Shown: positions 44,123 through 54,422 of the stretch, piece by piece
Layout of the letters: the number at the start of each line of letters is the position of its first letter
Numbering within the stretch: position 1 is the stretch's first letter
Origin: Symbiodinium kawagutii
Lineage: Eukaryota; Sar; Dinophyceae; Suessiales; Symbiodiniaceae
NCBI GenBank assembly: GCA_009767595.1
Contig: VSDK01017506.1
Span: 62,001-126,000, forward strand
Reading direction: 5' to 3'
DNA: 64,000 bases
Position numbers and translations under genes: made by a program
Notes under the pieces: model-generated
The model's database searches: none
The model's input: only the letters and a program-made list of their open reading frames with translations
Told to the model about the DNA's origin: nothing

Positions 44123-44250
44123 CATCATGATGATGATCATGATGATGATCATAATGATGATCATGATGATGATCATGATCGTGATCATGATGATGATGAT
44201 CATGATGATGATCATGATGATCGTGATCATGATGATGATTATGGAATTAT
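44070..44250. repeat. (CTG)n then (ATG/ATC)n microsatellite
   Basis: Six CTG units followed by about 55 TGATGA/TGATCA units, extending in decayed form to about 44,330. It would read poly-Asp/His or poly-Met/Ile depending on frame. Confidence 0.9.
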
Positions 44251-44594
44251 GGTAATTGTGGTCATGATCATGACAACTAAGACAATGATGATCATGACGA
44301 TGACAGCTACGACAATGATGATCATGTTGATTTACAATTGTCAGTGACCGATTGAAAGCAATTTGATGACTGACGGTGTTGATGGTGATGAGGGGTGTTG
44401 TGTCGTTGCTTAATTAATGCATATTGATGACACAAGTGATCAACTAGCTATATTAACTAGCCAGCTATTGATGCTAGATGCATGATATTCAATGCCAGCC
44501 ATTGATAACTAGATTGTGATGTTGTGATCGTGAAGCTGGCGGTAAGGGTAGCAACAGAGTGACCTTTGCCCTTCTGACTCTGACGCTTGCACAG

Positions 44595-44642
44595 GACGGT
44601 GCAATCTTAATGCGGTCGGTGGGACGGCAAGACGGTCAACGA
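44595..44642 (+). CDS. Predicted mini-exon (48 nt)
   Basis: Acceptor TGCACAG|G, frame DGAILMRSVGRQDGQR, strong GTAAGA donor, phase 0 to 0; joins 43,824 and 44,896 in phase. Confidence 0.5.
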
Positions 44643-44895
44643 GTAAGAGAGATTGGATGTCGTAGTGGTATATGTATCCCCAGAACTCATCAGTAGATTT
44701 TGTTTCCCTTATTATTTGGTATTACTGTATATTGTTCATTAACCAATTATAGTTAATTATATTGTTCATTAACCATAATTAAGAACCATAATTCATCAGT
44801 AACCATTAGTTTCCTTAGTATTGTTGGTGATATCCCCCATCAGTTGGTTGATCAATATTGATCCATTTCGCCATCAACCAACCTATTGCCACCAG

Positions 44896-45099
44896 GGTCT
44901 TCACATCCCAACCATGTCCGCCATGGGTCCAAGTCTTTGTTCAAACATGTCCGCCAGGTCTTCGTTAATCTCCGAGCCCGTGAGAACCACTCGCTCCATT
45001 CATGCCAATGCCGCAGCACGTGCTCGCACGGTGCCGCATGGGGTTGACTCGGTTCGGAGGATCCAACTGTGCTTCCAGTTGGCACATGCTGCCACTCAA
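44896..45099 (+). CDS. Predicted coding exon
   Basis: Acceptor CACCAG|G, 68 codons, donor GTAGGT, phase 0 to 0. It includes MGPSLCSNMSARSSLISEPV, RTTRSIHANAAARARTVPHG and RRIQLCFQLAHAATQ. The Ala/Arg/Ser-rich composition is low in complexity. A second + frame (VFVNLRARENHSLHSCQCRS) is open for most of it. Confidence 0.5.
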
Positions 45100-45469
45100 G
45101 TAGGTGACCAACCGCAGGCACAAGAATGGTAGAAACCAGCTGGTCAACTACTATAATGGTAGCTGGAAGCATTGGGTAAAACTGAGATGGTCTTCATCCG
45201 AGTTGTGGTTGGGAATTCAGTATGTGTTTTCTACTCAAAGAAAGATAAGAAAGACAATAACCCAGGGTGTCTGATTTGTGGGCATCATCGCAATCCATGC
45301 AAAAAGCTATTTTCCATATGTTTGACGAGGCCATATGCGGCCTACGAACCATGTTGTTTTATATGCGCGTTTCCAATACCTCACATCAGCTCACCTTGCA
45401 CTAAGTTGCTTAACTACCATATTCTAAAATATTCATGGAACCACATATGCATGTGTTTGCATACTGTGT

Positions 45470-45545
45470 ATATATATATATATTTTATTTAATTTATATA
45501 GATATTTATATATATTATATATATATATCTCTCTTTGATATTATA
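45470..45545. repeat. AT-rich (TA)n tract
   Basis: TATATATATATATTTTATTT and similar. Confidence 0.8.
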
Positions 45546-45624
45546 TGATATTTACACATTTCCACGCATACGTTTACACACATAAGAAAGACGCCACCAC
45601 AAGGGCGTTGCAATAAGTCCCCAG

Positions 45625-45751
45625 TCGGCCCCAAAACTGGTACTACGGTATGCCTGCCTGGAAAGTTGCTGCCATGAAGCTGGTACTTGACACTGACATT
45701 GCGCAAGGCACCAGGAATGACGACATCCTTCAAAATCAGCATTTGTTCTAG
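45625..45751 (+). CDS. Predicted terminal exon ending in TAG
   Basis: Acceptor TCCCCAG; frame RPQNWYYGMPAWKVAAMKLV then LDTDIAQGTRNDDILQNQHL F and TAG at 45,749-45,751. The mixed, protein-like composition is by far the best of the six frames here; minus frames are also open. It needs one unseen exon to link in phase with 45,099. It would close the gene upstream of the channel. Confidence 0.45.
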
Positions 45752-45962
45752 GAAAATTCTCGCAATTTTTGGGGAGCCCAGGATACTCCACTAGAAGCCC
45801 ATTTTGGGGAAAAGTTCGTGGTGGATTGGATCGATCCTGAATTCACATCAATCAAGTTGGTACACAACCACCACCTTAGACTGCTTAGAAAAAGTATTCT
45901 ATCATCGTAAAGTTCTGAACGGAAGTACAAAAGAAGCTTGTGATTGCCAAACCAATATTTGC

Positions 45963-46092
45963 AGATGTTTCTCAAAATCAGGGACCCCAAAAATGGTTGG
46001 TTAATTCCTTCACTATCATATCATATTTATTTAACTATAATGGTCAATAATGTTGATTTGGCAGTACCCCTATTTTGAGAAACCACCATATA
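45963..46092. mobile_element. MITE family B copy
   Basis: Ends AGATGTTTCTCAAAATCAGG and CCCTATTTTGAGAAACCACC. Confidence 0.75.
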
Positions 46093-46695
46093 TTGTCTAG
46101 TGCTCTGTTCAAATGACATGCCACATGGCCCGCAATCTTCACAAACCATCTCATGTGATGAAGCACCAGTCTAACTGGTTTTGGCACTTGGCTTACTTCA
46201 TCCACAGCATTGCGAATCTTTTCCGTTGCTGCAGATGCTTTTTATTTGTTGGGCTTATTGAGATAGAATATTTTGTCTCAACAAACATCATTTGTGTCTC
46301 ATTCCGTCAATAATGCCTATTGAGGTATTAGCCATTTTATCAAATTACAAAGTATTGCTGTTGGTTCTATCGTTTGTGTCTCAATCATTGATGCTGCCAG
46401 GTATAGAAGAATAAACCACCTTTTTTGATGGAGAACCTCCAGCTATCACAGGCCTTTGATGACAACCTCCAATGTATTTGTCTTTGATTTGTCAATAGGT
46501 ATCTCATCATTGAGGTAACTCTCATGATTGATTTGTCCACTATGCATCTTTTGGATTATCTCCCATGATTTGTGTCATCACATTGGAATCCAATTCACCA
46601 AATTGCAGACCATCCAATTCACAATCACTCCACCCAGCTGAGAGCAGTGAAAAACCTCCAGCTGGTAGCCCTCAATTGGTTCCCAGCAGTGGTAG

Positions 46696-46948
46696 ACCCC
46701 CGGTGACTTACCGTCGCAGCCACCCTCCGCCCTGCAGAACGAGTCGCGTAACGGCTCCCGCGCCAACACGCAGCCCATGCCTGCCATTGTCTCGGGCAGC
46801 GCCGGCCTCGAGGGCGGCCCGGAACCGCAAAGCCCTGGGACGGTGACGGTGGGGACGGTGGCTGACCCCGGCGTACAGCCCTGGGACTTCTGGCGCCCCG
46901 GCACGACCTGCGGAAGGGACGGGTTGAGGTCGGTTGAGGTCAATGAGG
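46696..46948 (+). CDS. Predicted exon, Pro/Gly/Ser-rich N-terminal region of channel gene
   Basis: The longest clean exon: acceptor GTGGTAG, 84 codons, donor GTGGGA, phase 0 to 1. Frame TPGDLPSQPPSALQNESRNG, SRANTQPMPAIVSGSAGLEG, GPEPQSPGTVTVGTVADPGV, QPWDFWRPGTTCGRDGLRSV. Disordered apart from the final WDFWRPG segment. Assigned to the channel gene by position, strand and phase only; an upstream start exon was not found. Confidence 0.6.
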
Positions 46949-47147
46949 GTGGGAAAGTTTCGTCCTTGGCTGGAAATGAAATGAGTCCATTGAGTTGTTT
47001 GATTTCATTGGATATGCTGGATATTGCTTGATGGTCATGGATGATACTGGGAACTTGGTTGGTCAACACTTGTGAACGGATTGCACCATAATCGTTGATG
47101 GTTGGTGTAAGTTGGACTTAGAATAGCACGCTGGATGGTCGACCATC

Positions 47148-47200
47148 AGCATCCATCAGCATCCATCAGCATCCATCAGCATCCATCAGCTTCCATCCAT
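47148..47200. repeat. 10-bp minisatellite CATCAGCATC
   Basis: About five units of CATCAGCATC. Confidence 0.9.
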
Positions 47201-47438
47201 GATCAGCTCAGGGGTTCTCAGGCCGGAACTCTTCTTTGAAGCAACTGTGGAGGACTCCCAAGGGGAGCTGTCCAGCTGACTTCATGTCATGATGTTCAGA
47301 GTTCAGAGGTTCATTTTTGTTTGTTTGGGATGTTTTGTTGGATACAACTGTGGGATTCCACAAGATACAAGCTGCTTTGAAGATGCCTGAAGGGGATATA
47401 TATGTTTTAAAATGCATGGGCAGTAGAACCAAAGCCGG

Positions 47439-47465
47439 AAAAAAAAAAAAAAAAACAAAACATAT
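47439..47465. repeat. Poly(A) tract in intron
   Basis: A run of 18 A followed by CAAAACATA. No retroposed gene is recognisable immediately upstream. Confidence 0.7.
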
Positions 47466-47767
47466 TGGTTAATTAATTCTGCACGCTCTGAACAGGATCA
47501 TACCAACAGCTCGTTCCCGTATCAACGGGTATGATTCGAGGCATAAACCTACAGAGCTTCATCCTGAATGGTTGAACTGCTTTGTGAGTCACCCTGCTGG
47601 CAGGTGCACCAGCAGTGTGCAAGCGGTTTCTGATTCTTTGGATACTAGACGGATTACATGTTGCCTTTGACATCGGAGATCGCGCTGATTTTTGCCTAAA
47701 GACCAGCCAAACTGGTGTCTCATGTAGTCAATTTTATCTGAAGCCAATTGGATTTTTGACTTTGAAG

Positions 47768-47911
47768 GCACTATCAAGCTGGGGCTGTGCATCACTCAGC
47801 TGTTTGATGACGCGGATGGCCATGGCATGGCTGCAGGAGAGAAGGGCTTCCATGCACAGCTACTCCGCCCAAAAGAGCAGGCCACCAGCAACTTGTTCAT
47901 CGCCGGCGCCA
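47768..47911 (+). CDS. Predicted exon with EF-hand-like loop, channel N-terminal region
   Basis: Acceptor TTGAAG|G, 47 codons, donor GTTGAT, phase 1 to 1, fitting 46,948. Frame TIKLGLCITQLFDDADGHGM, AAGEKGFHAQLLRPKEQATS, NLFIAGA. DADGHGMAAGEK follows a hydrophobic helix as an EF-hand loop would (D1, D3, G6), but position 12 is Lys, so calcium binding is doubtful. The open frame extends upstream (SILSEANWIFDFEG), so an earlier acceptor at 47,742-47,743 is possible. Confidence 0.55.
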
Positions 47912-48392
47912 GTTGATTCTTCACCTGTCTCCGCGTCAATTTCTTTGGGAGTTGCGACCATGTAAAAGAACCAATCAGGGGGAAAACCATGTTTTGATTT
48001 GTTTGTCATGTTTGTTTTGTTGTACGCGAATGTCAAACTTTGAGCCTTGATGCACGTAAAAAAGGAACTGGAGCATTTCCAGCTACCACACAACCATCAG
48101 CATCAGCAACTCTGACAAGGTAAGCGAACTGAGCACCAACACATTTCGGAGTTGTGCAACATACGATGAGTAGATTTCAAGTTGCTTCTGGAAAGTGATC
48201 GATGGCCCCCTCTTGTGGCAGCACTTACTTCATGCTTTGCGATGTTTTGTCATGTTAATGTTTTTGTAAGTCCAATTGGATTGTCTATGGCCATCGTTAC
48301 AGACATTGGTATTTTCTCAAACAACAGGACAGTCCTTAATTGGGATGTTTGCCTTCCGAGTGAATGACATGCATTGACCAACCCCAATGTAG

Positions 48393-48479
48393 TTGGAAAG
48401 CGCCAAATTGAAGTCAGTGACAACGATTGGCAGCAAGCTGTGTGGTCGTCCTGAGGATTTGTCGAATCCCAAGAACTGG
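48393..48479 (+). CDS. Predicted exon, channel N-terminal region
   Basis: Acceptor AATGTAG, 29 codons, donor GTTTGT, phase 0 to 0. Frame LESAKLKSVTTIGSKLCGRP then EDLSNPKNW. Hydrophilic. Confidence 0.45.
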
Positions 48480-48638
48480 GTTTGTGATTACCACTATTGG
48501 ATCTGGTGGATTACGACCTGGAATTCTGTAATAGTCACAGACCAACAGCAAAGGATATCACAGTTAGCATCCAGTCCGTTGTGCTTGTTTGGAGGTGTGT
48601 GATGAGATGGGCCGGCAATGCTCAGTTCCTTTGCCCAG

Positions 48639-48723
48639 AGTACCAATGATGCTACTGTTGATACAACCGAAATGGTCCCTCCGTCAACTTCTGATGACTG
48701 GAGCCCACCTTCAGGAGACAGAA
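48639..48723 (+). CDS. Predicted exon, Ser/Thr/Pro-rich, channel N-terminal region
   Basis: Acceptor TGCCCAG; frame STNDATVDTTEMVPPSTSDD then WSPPSGDR; donor GTCACG, phase 0 to 1, joining 48,479 and 48,892. Several SP/TP pairs suggest phosphorylation sites. Confidence 0.5.
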
Positions 48724-48891
48724 GTCACGAGTGATCGCGATGTGACAGTGGTTGGTTCGTTTAGATGTTGGGTTTCCCTGTGCTATCGTCACCCAACACT
48801 GCCAACCCCTCTGGCGGCCGGGAGGTTGTCTCTAAAGGACGGCGGCAGAAACATTTGGAAATCTGACATGAAGATGGTCCGGATTTTCCAG

Positions 48892-49096
48892 GCGCACCAG
48901 AAACTGCAGCCCCGCTCGTGCTCGGGAACCACCCCAGTGATAGTGGAATTAGGAATGTGCGGATGGGTCACAACCAACCATCCAAAGCATGGGTAGTTGA
49001 CATTCCAACAGCCAGACTGGTTCCCAGAAATGGCGCGGATTTGGACATGGAATCCGTTCGACTCGTCTTTTCACGCACGGCCGTGCCAGTGTGTGT
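48892..49096 (+). CDS. Predicted exon, channel N-terminal region
   Basis: Acceptor TTTCCAG|G; 67 codons; excellent GTAAGC donor; phase 1 to 2. Frame APETAAPLVLGNHPSDSGIR, NVRMGHNQPSKAWVVDIPTA, RLVPRNGADLDMESVRLVFS. Strong codon periodicity. The island 48,790-48,880 just upstream (NPSGGREVVSKGRRQKHLEI) may be a further exon. Confidence 0.6.
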
Positions 49097-49254
49097 GTAA
49101 GCCCGTGCCTATCATTTTCCAAGGATTCGAAGGCATGGTTAAGGTCCGGTCAATCATACGCGATGGTGAATTGCTACAGCAACAAATGGGTCCATAGATG
49201 ATGTACCCCAAAACGGGTTGGTATTTTGCTTTCCTTATTGGTAATTAATTATCA

Positions 49255-49398
49255 TGATTTGGGATGGTCGGGAGGTATCACTAGAAGTGATCATGACTTG
49301 GGATGGTGGGGAGCTATCACAAGTGGTGATCATGGCTTGGGATGGTCGGGAGGTATCACTAGTAGTGATCATGGCTTGGGATGGTTGGGTGGTACCAG
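49255..49398. repeat. 39-bp minisatellite
   Basis: About 3.6 units of GATCATGGCTTGGGATGGTC GGGAGGTATCACTAGTAGT, with 2-5 changes per unit. Confidence 0.9.
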
Positions 49399-49824
49399 TG
49401 TTTTTGGATGCACCAAATAGTCCATGAAGATCTGTTAAGCTGGTCCCCGGCAGCTGAAGCAAGCATAGACTCTGGAAATCCATCATGGTTTGTCACATTC
49501 ACAGAGCTGAGGGAACTTTGTTCAGGACTCTTTCGCTTTTTGAGTATATCCATGGCGAAAAACAAGTTAATGTTTGACAGACATTGACGATTGAACGATA
49601 CTGGTCCAACAGAAATCATGCTACAAAAGTTTAGCTGTAGAACATTTAGGCTTGTCTTGGAAACTACTCGGCAGTTAGTTGGTCATGTTTGTTGTTTTTG
49701 GGGGATACTCTGATGCTGTAATCTCGTGATTGCTTGTTCTGTGGCAAAAGTTCCTTTCCAATTTCGGTAATTTTGAGGTTGGATTATTATCATCTTTTCA
49801 AATATTCATTTATACAGATAAACA

Positions 49825-50040
49825 CACATGATGAATATATATATATATTTATATATATATATATTTTTCGTGTATGAGGACATACTTATGTACATACTTG
49901 TATGTATAATAAACTTTTACATTACTATCATTTTATTTATGTTTTTTTTGTATATGCATCTATGCATTGATATTTTGAACATCCTTGTATATGTATACAT
50001 TTTTATATATATATATATATTTGTTTATGTGTTGACATAT
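49825..50040. repeat. AT-rich tract with several (TA)n runs
   Basis: TATATATATATATTTATATA, TATATATATATATATATTTG and similar. The open frame here (Ile/Tyr-rich) is a composition artefact. Confidence 0.8.
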
Positions 50041-50060
50041 TTATTGGTCGGCCGCTTTAG

Positions 50061-50102
50061 ACCAGACCACCACATTCTGCTTGGGCATGGTCACGTCCTG
50101 GG
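50061..50102 (+). CDS. Candidate mini-exon before S1
   Basis: Acceptor CGCTTTAG, frame PDHHILLGHGHVLG, donor GTGCAG, phase 2 to 2; it connects 49,096 with 51,580 in phase. Other frames of the GC island (50,045-50,165) are open, so this is tentative. Confidence 0.3.
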
Positions 50103-50985
50103 GTGCAGGCCATGGTGATGCCACCGGATGGGAAGCGACGATTGCCCCTTGGTCCAGTTTAAGGAATGACAACCCGGGATTAATCAATAACCAATGGTTC
50201 AAAGTGTTATCCCATTGGTCAGCCATTCTAAATCACCATAGTAATGGTATAAAACCAATAGTAGTAAGAACGATTAGTAATAACCATTAGTACTCCCATT
50301 GGTACTCCAGTATTATATCAACCATTGCTTAACCACTAATATGTTCATATCAATATTATATAACCATTTTATCAATGCCCCCAGTTCGTCAATCCCACCT
50401 GGCTCCCAAAAATCTTGTGCTTACTCAACTCGATTACGCACAGTTTCCACCCCCAATAAGTAAAAATGCACTTATACTTATATAACCTCCCAATTAGTCA
50501 ATCCCCTCTTTGACGCTCTTTGACCCTGGATTTTTTGCAATATGATTTTCAGATTATCTCCTTTTGCTTTTGATGAGAACTGAACTCTGTACAGATTAGT
50601 TAATCAAGACTCGTCACAGGTAAATTGATTAGTTAATACCCTGATGCTGGACCCTTGAGCTGGACTTCCTGATTGCAGCTGCTTCTCTCTAAATCTCATT
50701 TTCCCACTAGCTTCCTATGGTTATGTCACTCTTCCTTCATTGAAAGCAGGTGGAAATCTAATGATAATTGTGGTTCCCTAGATTTATTGTATCCTTGCCT
50801 TCCTCCTTCCTGCCGTCCTGGAAATCTATTTAATCCATTGGTTTCCAATGACTAGGCAATCCTTTTCTCATGGACATCGTTTGCTTAGTCGAAACCCTGA
50901 CATCTTGATTGGCAGATAAAAATAGGGGGTAGGGGAAAAACACGAAGAAACATGTGTTTTTCAGACCTTGTTGAGCTAGATGGGG

Positions 50986-51105
50986 GATATGGCTGTGGGT
51001 CAAAACCCAGTACCCATGGTTCCCGTATCATTAACCATTGTTTTCCCTATCAAATGGTTGGTTATTAACCCCCTATTGTTGGTTAATATTGACCCATAGC
51101 CATAT
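50986..51105. mobile_element. MITE family A copy, well preserved
   Basis: Ends ATATGGCTGTGGGTCAAAAC and AATATTGACCCATAGCCATA. Confidence 0.85.
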
Positions 51106-51579
51106 TGATCCGCGGTTGGAATTTCCCAAACACCGGATTTGGTTGCAAGAGCTGGCACCTTGGTACCACAACAATGCCATGGGTAAGTCCCAAGGTGATT
51201 ACCGATCAAAGTCTTCACTGTAAGGGACACTATATTGAATACCCCCCCTCACTATTGGGATATTACAACATACAGGATTGGTATATCTAAGTCATGCCTA
51301 TCAATGCTCTTCAACAAGGAATATGATTGGATATTGAAAATTAAAGTATGAAATCATTCAAGAACTATTGTTTTGTAGTCAGGAGTAATACTACAGTAGC
51401 TCAAAACAGTTGTTATTTTCTACTTATAAGGAATACTACAGTACAGTAAGTCAATTGATTGCAATTTGGTGGCTGGACCAGGTCCAAGCTATCGTTGTCA
51501 GTTTCACATCTTGGTTGTTGATTGCAGTCACTGCTCACAGTTCACTGGGCATTTCCGGCAATGGAGCCCACTTTGCAAG

Positions 51580-51627
51580 GTGGACCCCATTGCTACAAGC
51601 TGTTTGCCAAAACCATCCGGTTCGTGG
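51580..51627 (+). CDS. Predicted exon just before S1 of the channel
   Basis: Acceptor TTGCAAG|G, frame WTPLLQAVCQNHPVR, phase 2 to 2; the donor is GAGCTT (GA type). An HP...R..W pattern directly before S1 is, from memory, common in dinoflagellate channels of this class, and HPVRG|SW is restored by the splice. The frame is also open upstream to 51,541 (SLGISGNGAHFAR). Confidence 0.5.
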
Positions 51628-52068
51628 GAGCTTGTTAGCACTTTTATAGTTGGGCAACTGGGTACCACTGGAAGTTGATTAATAGGTCAACGATCTAAAA
51701 CTGTATCTACCACAAGCTATTAGTTACTGCAGCTATGGCTGTGAATCAACCTGTGGTCAATGTCCCACAAATGACAAACCGAGTCTTTTGTTGAGATGAT
51801 CGGTAGATATTGGTAGTATCATTCCCCATGTGCAATCAGTTACCATGCTCCAGCTCACCCCAGTCACAACAAGCTGGTAGAAACCAGGTACCCCATCATC
51901 TATGTACTAACCATCCATTTATTAACTACTGTAACCAGGTTATCATCCTTAATGCTGGTTAATCATCTATGGTACCCCTGGTCATGTTTCATCCACCCAT
52001 TTACTTGGGATGATGAACACATGATCCATGCTGTTGCGTATGTTTGTGGCCCCTGGCTTCGCAACCAG

Positions 52069-52110
52069 GTCATGGTTGATGTTTTCCCTGCTGCTGATTG
52101 CATATGTCTG
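52069..52110 (+). CDS. Predicted exon: S1 helix of voltage-gated channel
   Basis: Acceptor CAACCAG|G, frame SWLMFSLLLIAYV, donor GTGACT, phase 2 to 2. The hydrophobic WxxFSLLLIAY matches a S1 helix. Phase agrees with both neighbours. The segment between S1 and S2 is very short in this model, so a small exon may be missing. Confidence 0.5.
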
Positions 52111-52439
52111 GTGACTCAAGGGGAAAGGGGGTGCGCTGGAAAGTCAAAGGGCTAGATGTTGCTACGCGAACGAAACATGCTGTGATACTCATAGTGATTT
52201 AGTTGAACTATTCGCTCATGTATTAATATGCTGATGTTAAGGTATTGATAATACAATGTACTTTAGTATGATGAAAAATATTATAAAATTCACTTTAAGT
52301 AGATGCTATATAGAAAAGCATGATATAATTTGATACAATATAAGGTAAGTTGATGTGGTTTACATTATGATATAATACCAAAGTATAAGATATAGATATA
52401 AATGGTTAATTAAATCTAATCTGCATATATTCATGTTCT

Positions 52440-52560
52440 CATACGTATATATGTATAAATATATATGTATATATATATATGAATGGACATGCTGATGCAT
52501 TGCACAAATATATTTATATATTTTTTATTCACATATATATATATATATATTTACATAGTA
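52440..52560. repeat. AT-rich (TA)n tract
   Basis: ATATATATGTATATATATAT, CATATATATATATATATATT and similar. Confidence 0.8.
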
Positions 52561-52689
52561 TGTGAACGTACGTATGACAGATCATTGTTTGCCTGGGACG
52601 CAAGAAACAACACACATAACCATTGCATGCCACCTGCTGAAACACATGGCTGTTGGTGATCCAGCCTTGTAGCAGTAACTGCGCCGGTT

Positions 52690-52778
52690 GTTGATGTTGT
52701 TGTTTGCTGTAGTTGTAGTTGTAGTTGTAGTAGCAGCAGTAGGAATAGGAGTAGGAGTAGGAGTAGGAGTAGGAGTAG

Positions 52779-52812
<34 letters not shown>

Positions 52813-52900
52813 TGTTGTTGTTGTTGTTGTCGTTGTTGCTGTTGTTGCTGTTATTGCTGTTGTTGTTGTTGTTGGTTGTTGTGGTTGGTTGCATTGTTTT
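52690..52900. repeat. Compound microsatellite (GTAGGA)n(GTA)n(GTT)n
   Basis: Successive arrays of GTAGTT, GTAGGA, GTAGTA and GTTGTT. In one + frame it gives a long Val/Gly run and on minus a Tyr/Ser/Asn run (243 codons), both artefacts of the repeat. Confidence 0.9.
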
Positions 52901-53337
52901 TTTGTTGTTCTTTGTTGTTCTTGGTTGTTTGGTGTTTGCTGTATCTTCGTTTTCGAAATACATATGACAAATATTCTTTGATCCCATACTTGCGGCTTGA
53001 ACCAACCTGCTTTGGATGCAGCCCTTGCAGGACATGGTGATGGTTCCTTTGTCCGTGTTTGAACTGGACACTTCGAGCTTCGAGCGCCTCAGATTGTTGG
53101 ATCGAGATTGGAGGGGCATGATATTCAAGTTAGAGACCTCAATTCCCCATATTACATGACGCAAGTCAATTTTCTTGTTCAGCAATTTCAGGTTCCCTAG
53201 GTAGCATTTTACTTGTAAATAGCTATGGGTAGATATGTCAAATAAATGCTTGCTACCCATTGTGAACCTACAAAATCAGAGAATCTTCAAACCTGGTGAT
53301 TCTGGGTGCTCCTTTCGTGGCTCGTGGTGCGCCAGAG

Positions 53338-53425
53338 GTTTCCCATGACGGTGCTTTCGGCCACGTTTTGGACCATCGACTTCATCCTGGCTTTCTTCGT
53401 GGGTTACTACGCCGGGGGAGCTTTG
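53338..53425 (+). CDS. Predicted exon: S2 helix of voltage-gated channel
   Basis: Acceptor GCCAGAG|G; frame FPMTVLSATFWTIDFILAFF then VGYYAGGAL. FWxxDFxLxFFxGYY is the S2 signature of EAG/HCN/CNG-type channels, with the conserved Phe/Asp charge-transfer residues. Phase 2 to 0 with a GA-type donor (GAGCCC), giving GGAL|ELRPHKTA across the junction. This is one of the exons on which the family call rests. Confidence 0.75.
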
Positions 53426-53716
53426 GAGCCCTGGCGCACTGGTGGTTGCTCTCTTGACCTGCGGGGAGCCCTACCAGGGCTGCAATGGAAACTCCCCATT
53501 GGACAGAAGTAAAATCCTAGAGTTGGTGGATTTAAACATGTGAAAAATCATGATTATCCATGGTTGGTGGATCATCCATGTTTTTTTTTGTGGATTATCT
53601 ATCATTATCCATGCTTGCTTTTTGATCGATGACCATGAGAGCAGCAGCACTGGTAGCACCATTTCCAAGTGTGGCGGCTATGAGCATTCTTCAGCAGTGG
53701 ACAACGTTGCTGCCAG

Positions 53717-53814
53717 GAGCTCCGACCACATAAGACTGCCATGAACTATGTGAGAACGTGGTTCATGGCGGATCTAATTCTCCTCCTGCTCCTTGGCTCC
53801 AGTTCCATTTCCGG
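53717..53814 (+). CDS. Predicted exon: S2-S3 linker and S3
   Basis: Acceptor CTGCCAG|G, frame ELRPHKTAMNYVRTWFMADL then ILLLLLGSSSIS, donor GTATAA, phase 0 to 2. A(M/x)NYxRTWFxxDL is the hallmark linker and start of S3 in this superfamily, with the S3 Asp in place. The frame continues exactly into the exon at 54,321. Confidence 0.8.
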
Positions 53815-54111
53815 GTATAATTATCTTCAATGTGAGCTGCTGGATAGGTCCAACAGGGTGCGAAAACCAGCCTTCGTTGGAAGCATCTCATGGTTTATGA
53901 GTCTAAGGTGTTGAGGGAAAAGCAAGGTCACAAGCAGGAACAATGATGATGGCTTCTCGCACAGTACTAGCTGACGCCAGCTGCAAATGAAGACAACAGA
54001 CCAGAACAGGAGAGAAACAATGCCAAAAATGCATTGTTCCTGTAGTTTCGCATGTGTGTTGTTGATATTAATTGATCGATCTTTTTTGGGATGGTTGGCT
54101 GACATGAGTTG

Positions 54112-54277
54112 ACGTGGCTGTGGGTTAATACTCCTGGTGAACATCCCATACATGACCTTTTCACTTGGCCTGGAAGGCCTTGCCCTAGTTGCTTCCCATA
54201 CATGACCAAAGGAGTTTTTGTTGGAATGTTCACCTGCCAAATGTTGGTTCATTGATGTTGACCCAACTCGCCATATG
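54112..54277. mobile_element. Diverged MITE family A-like element
   Basis: Ends CGTGGCTGTGGGTTAATACT and TGTTGACCCAACTCGCCATA; the interior has its own inverted repeat (CCCATACATGACCTTTTC and GCTTCCCATACATGACCAAA). It ends about 43 bp upstream of the S4 exon. Confidence 0.55.
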
Positions 54278-54320
54278 TAAAGACGAGTCAAGCCGCACTG
54301 TTTCAACGCGTTTCACCCAG

Positions 54321-54422
54321 GTTTGAGTGGACCGACGCCATCATAGACTCGATGCCGTCCCTGCCATCTCTGATCCGGGCCAGCCGATCCTTGCGCCTCT
54401 TGCGCGAACAGCTCGTTGTGCA
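54321..54422 (+). CDS. Predicted exon: end of S3 and first half of S4 voltage sensor
   Basis: Acceptor CACCCAG|G; frame FEWTDAIIDSMPSLPSLIRA then SRSLRLLREQLVV; donor GTCGCA, phase 2 to 2. Arginines at every third position (R-AS-R-SL-R-LL-R) are the S4 pattern. A later donor (GTGAAT, 54,458) would break phase with the next exon. Two minus frames over this exon are also open, but the join to the S3 exon argues against them. Confidence 0.75.

Noticed and set aside
44025-44347. Poly-Asp/His or poly-Met/Ile proteins over 44.0-44.3 kb
   Set aside because: Repeat artefact; it lies in an intron between two exons that join in phase without it.
47439-47465. Poly(A) tail of a retroposed gene
   Set aside because: No similarity to a spliced exon set upstream and no target duplication seen; a simple A run is enough.
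49828-50118. Hydrophobic Ile/Tyr-rich small membrane protein
   Set aside because: Produced by (TA)n tracts; the GC-rich end belongs to a separate island with its own splice sites.
52529-53260. 243-codon open frame on the minus strand with Asn, Tyr and Ser runs
   Set aside because: It is a translation of the (GTA)/(GTT)/(GTAGGA) microsatellite and flanking AT-rich DNA. No splice sites or non-repeat coding sequence support it.
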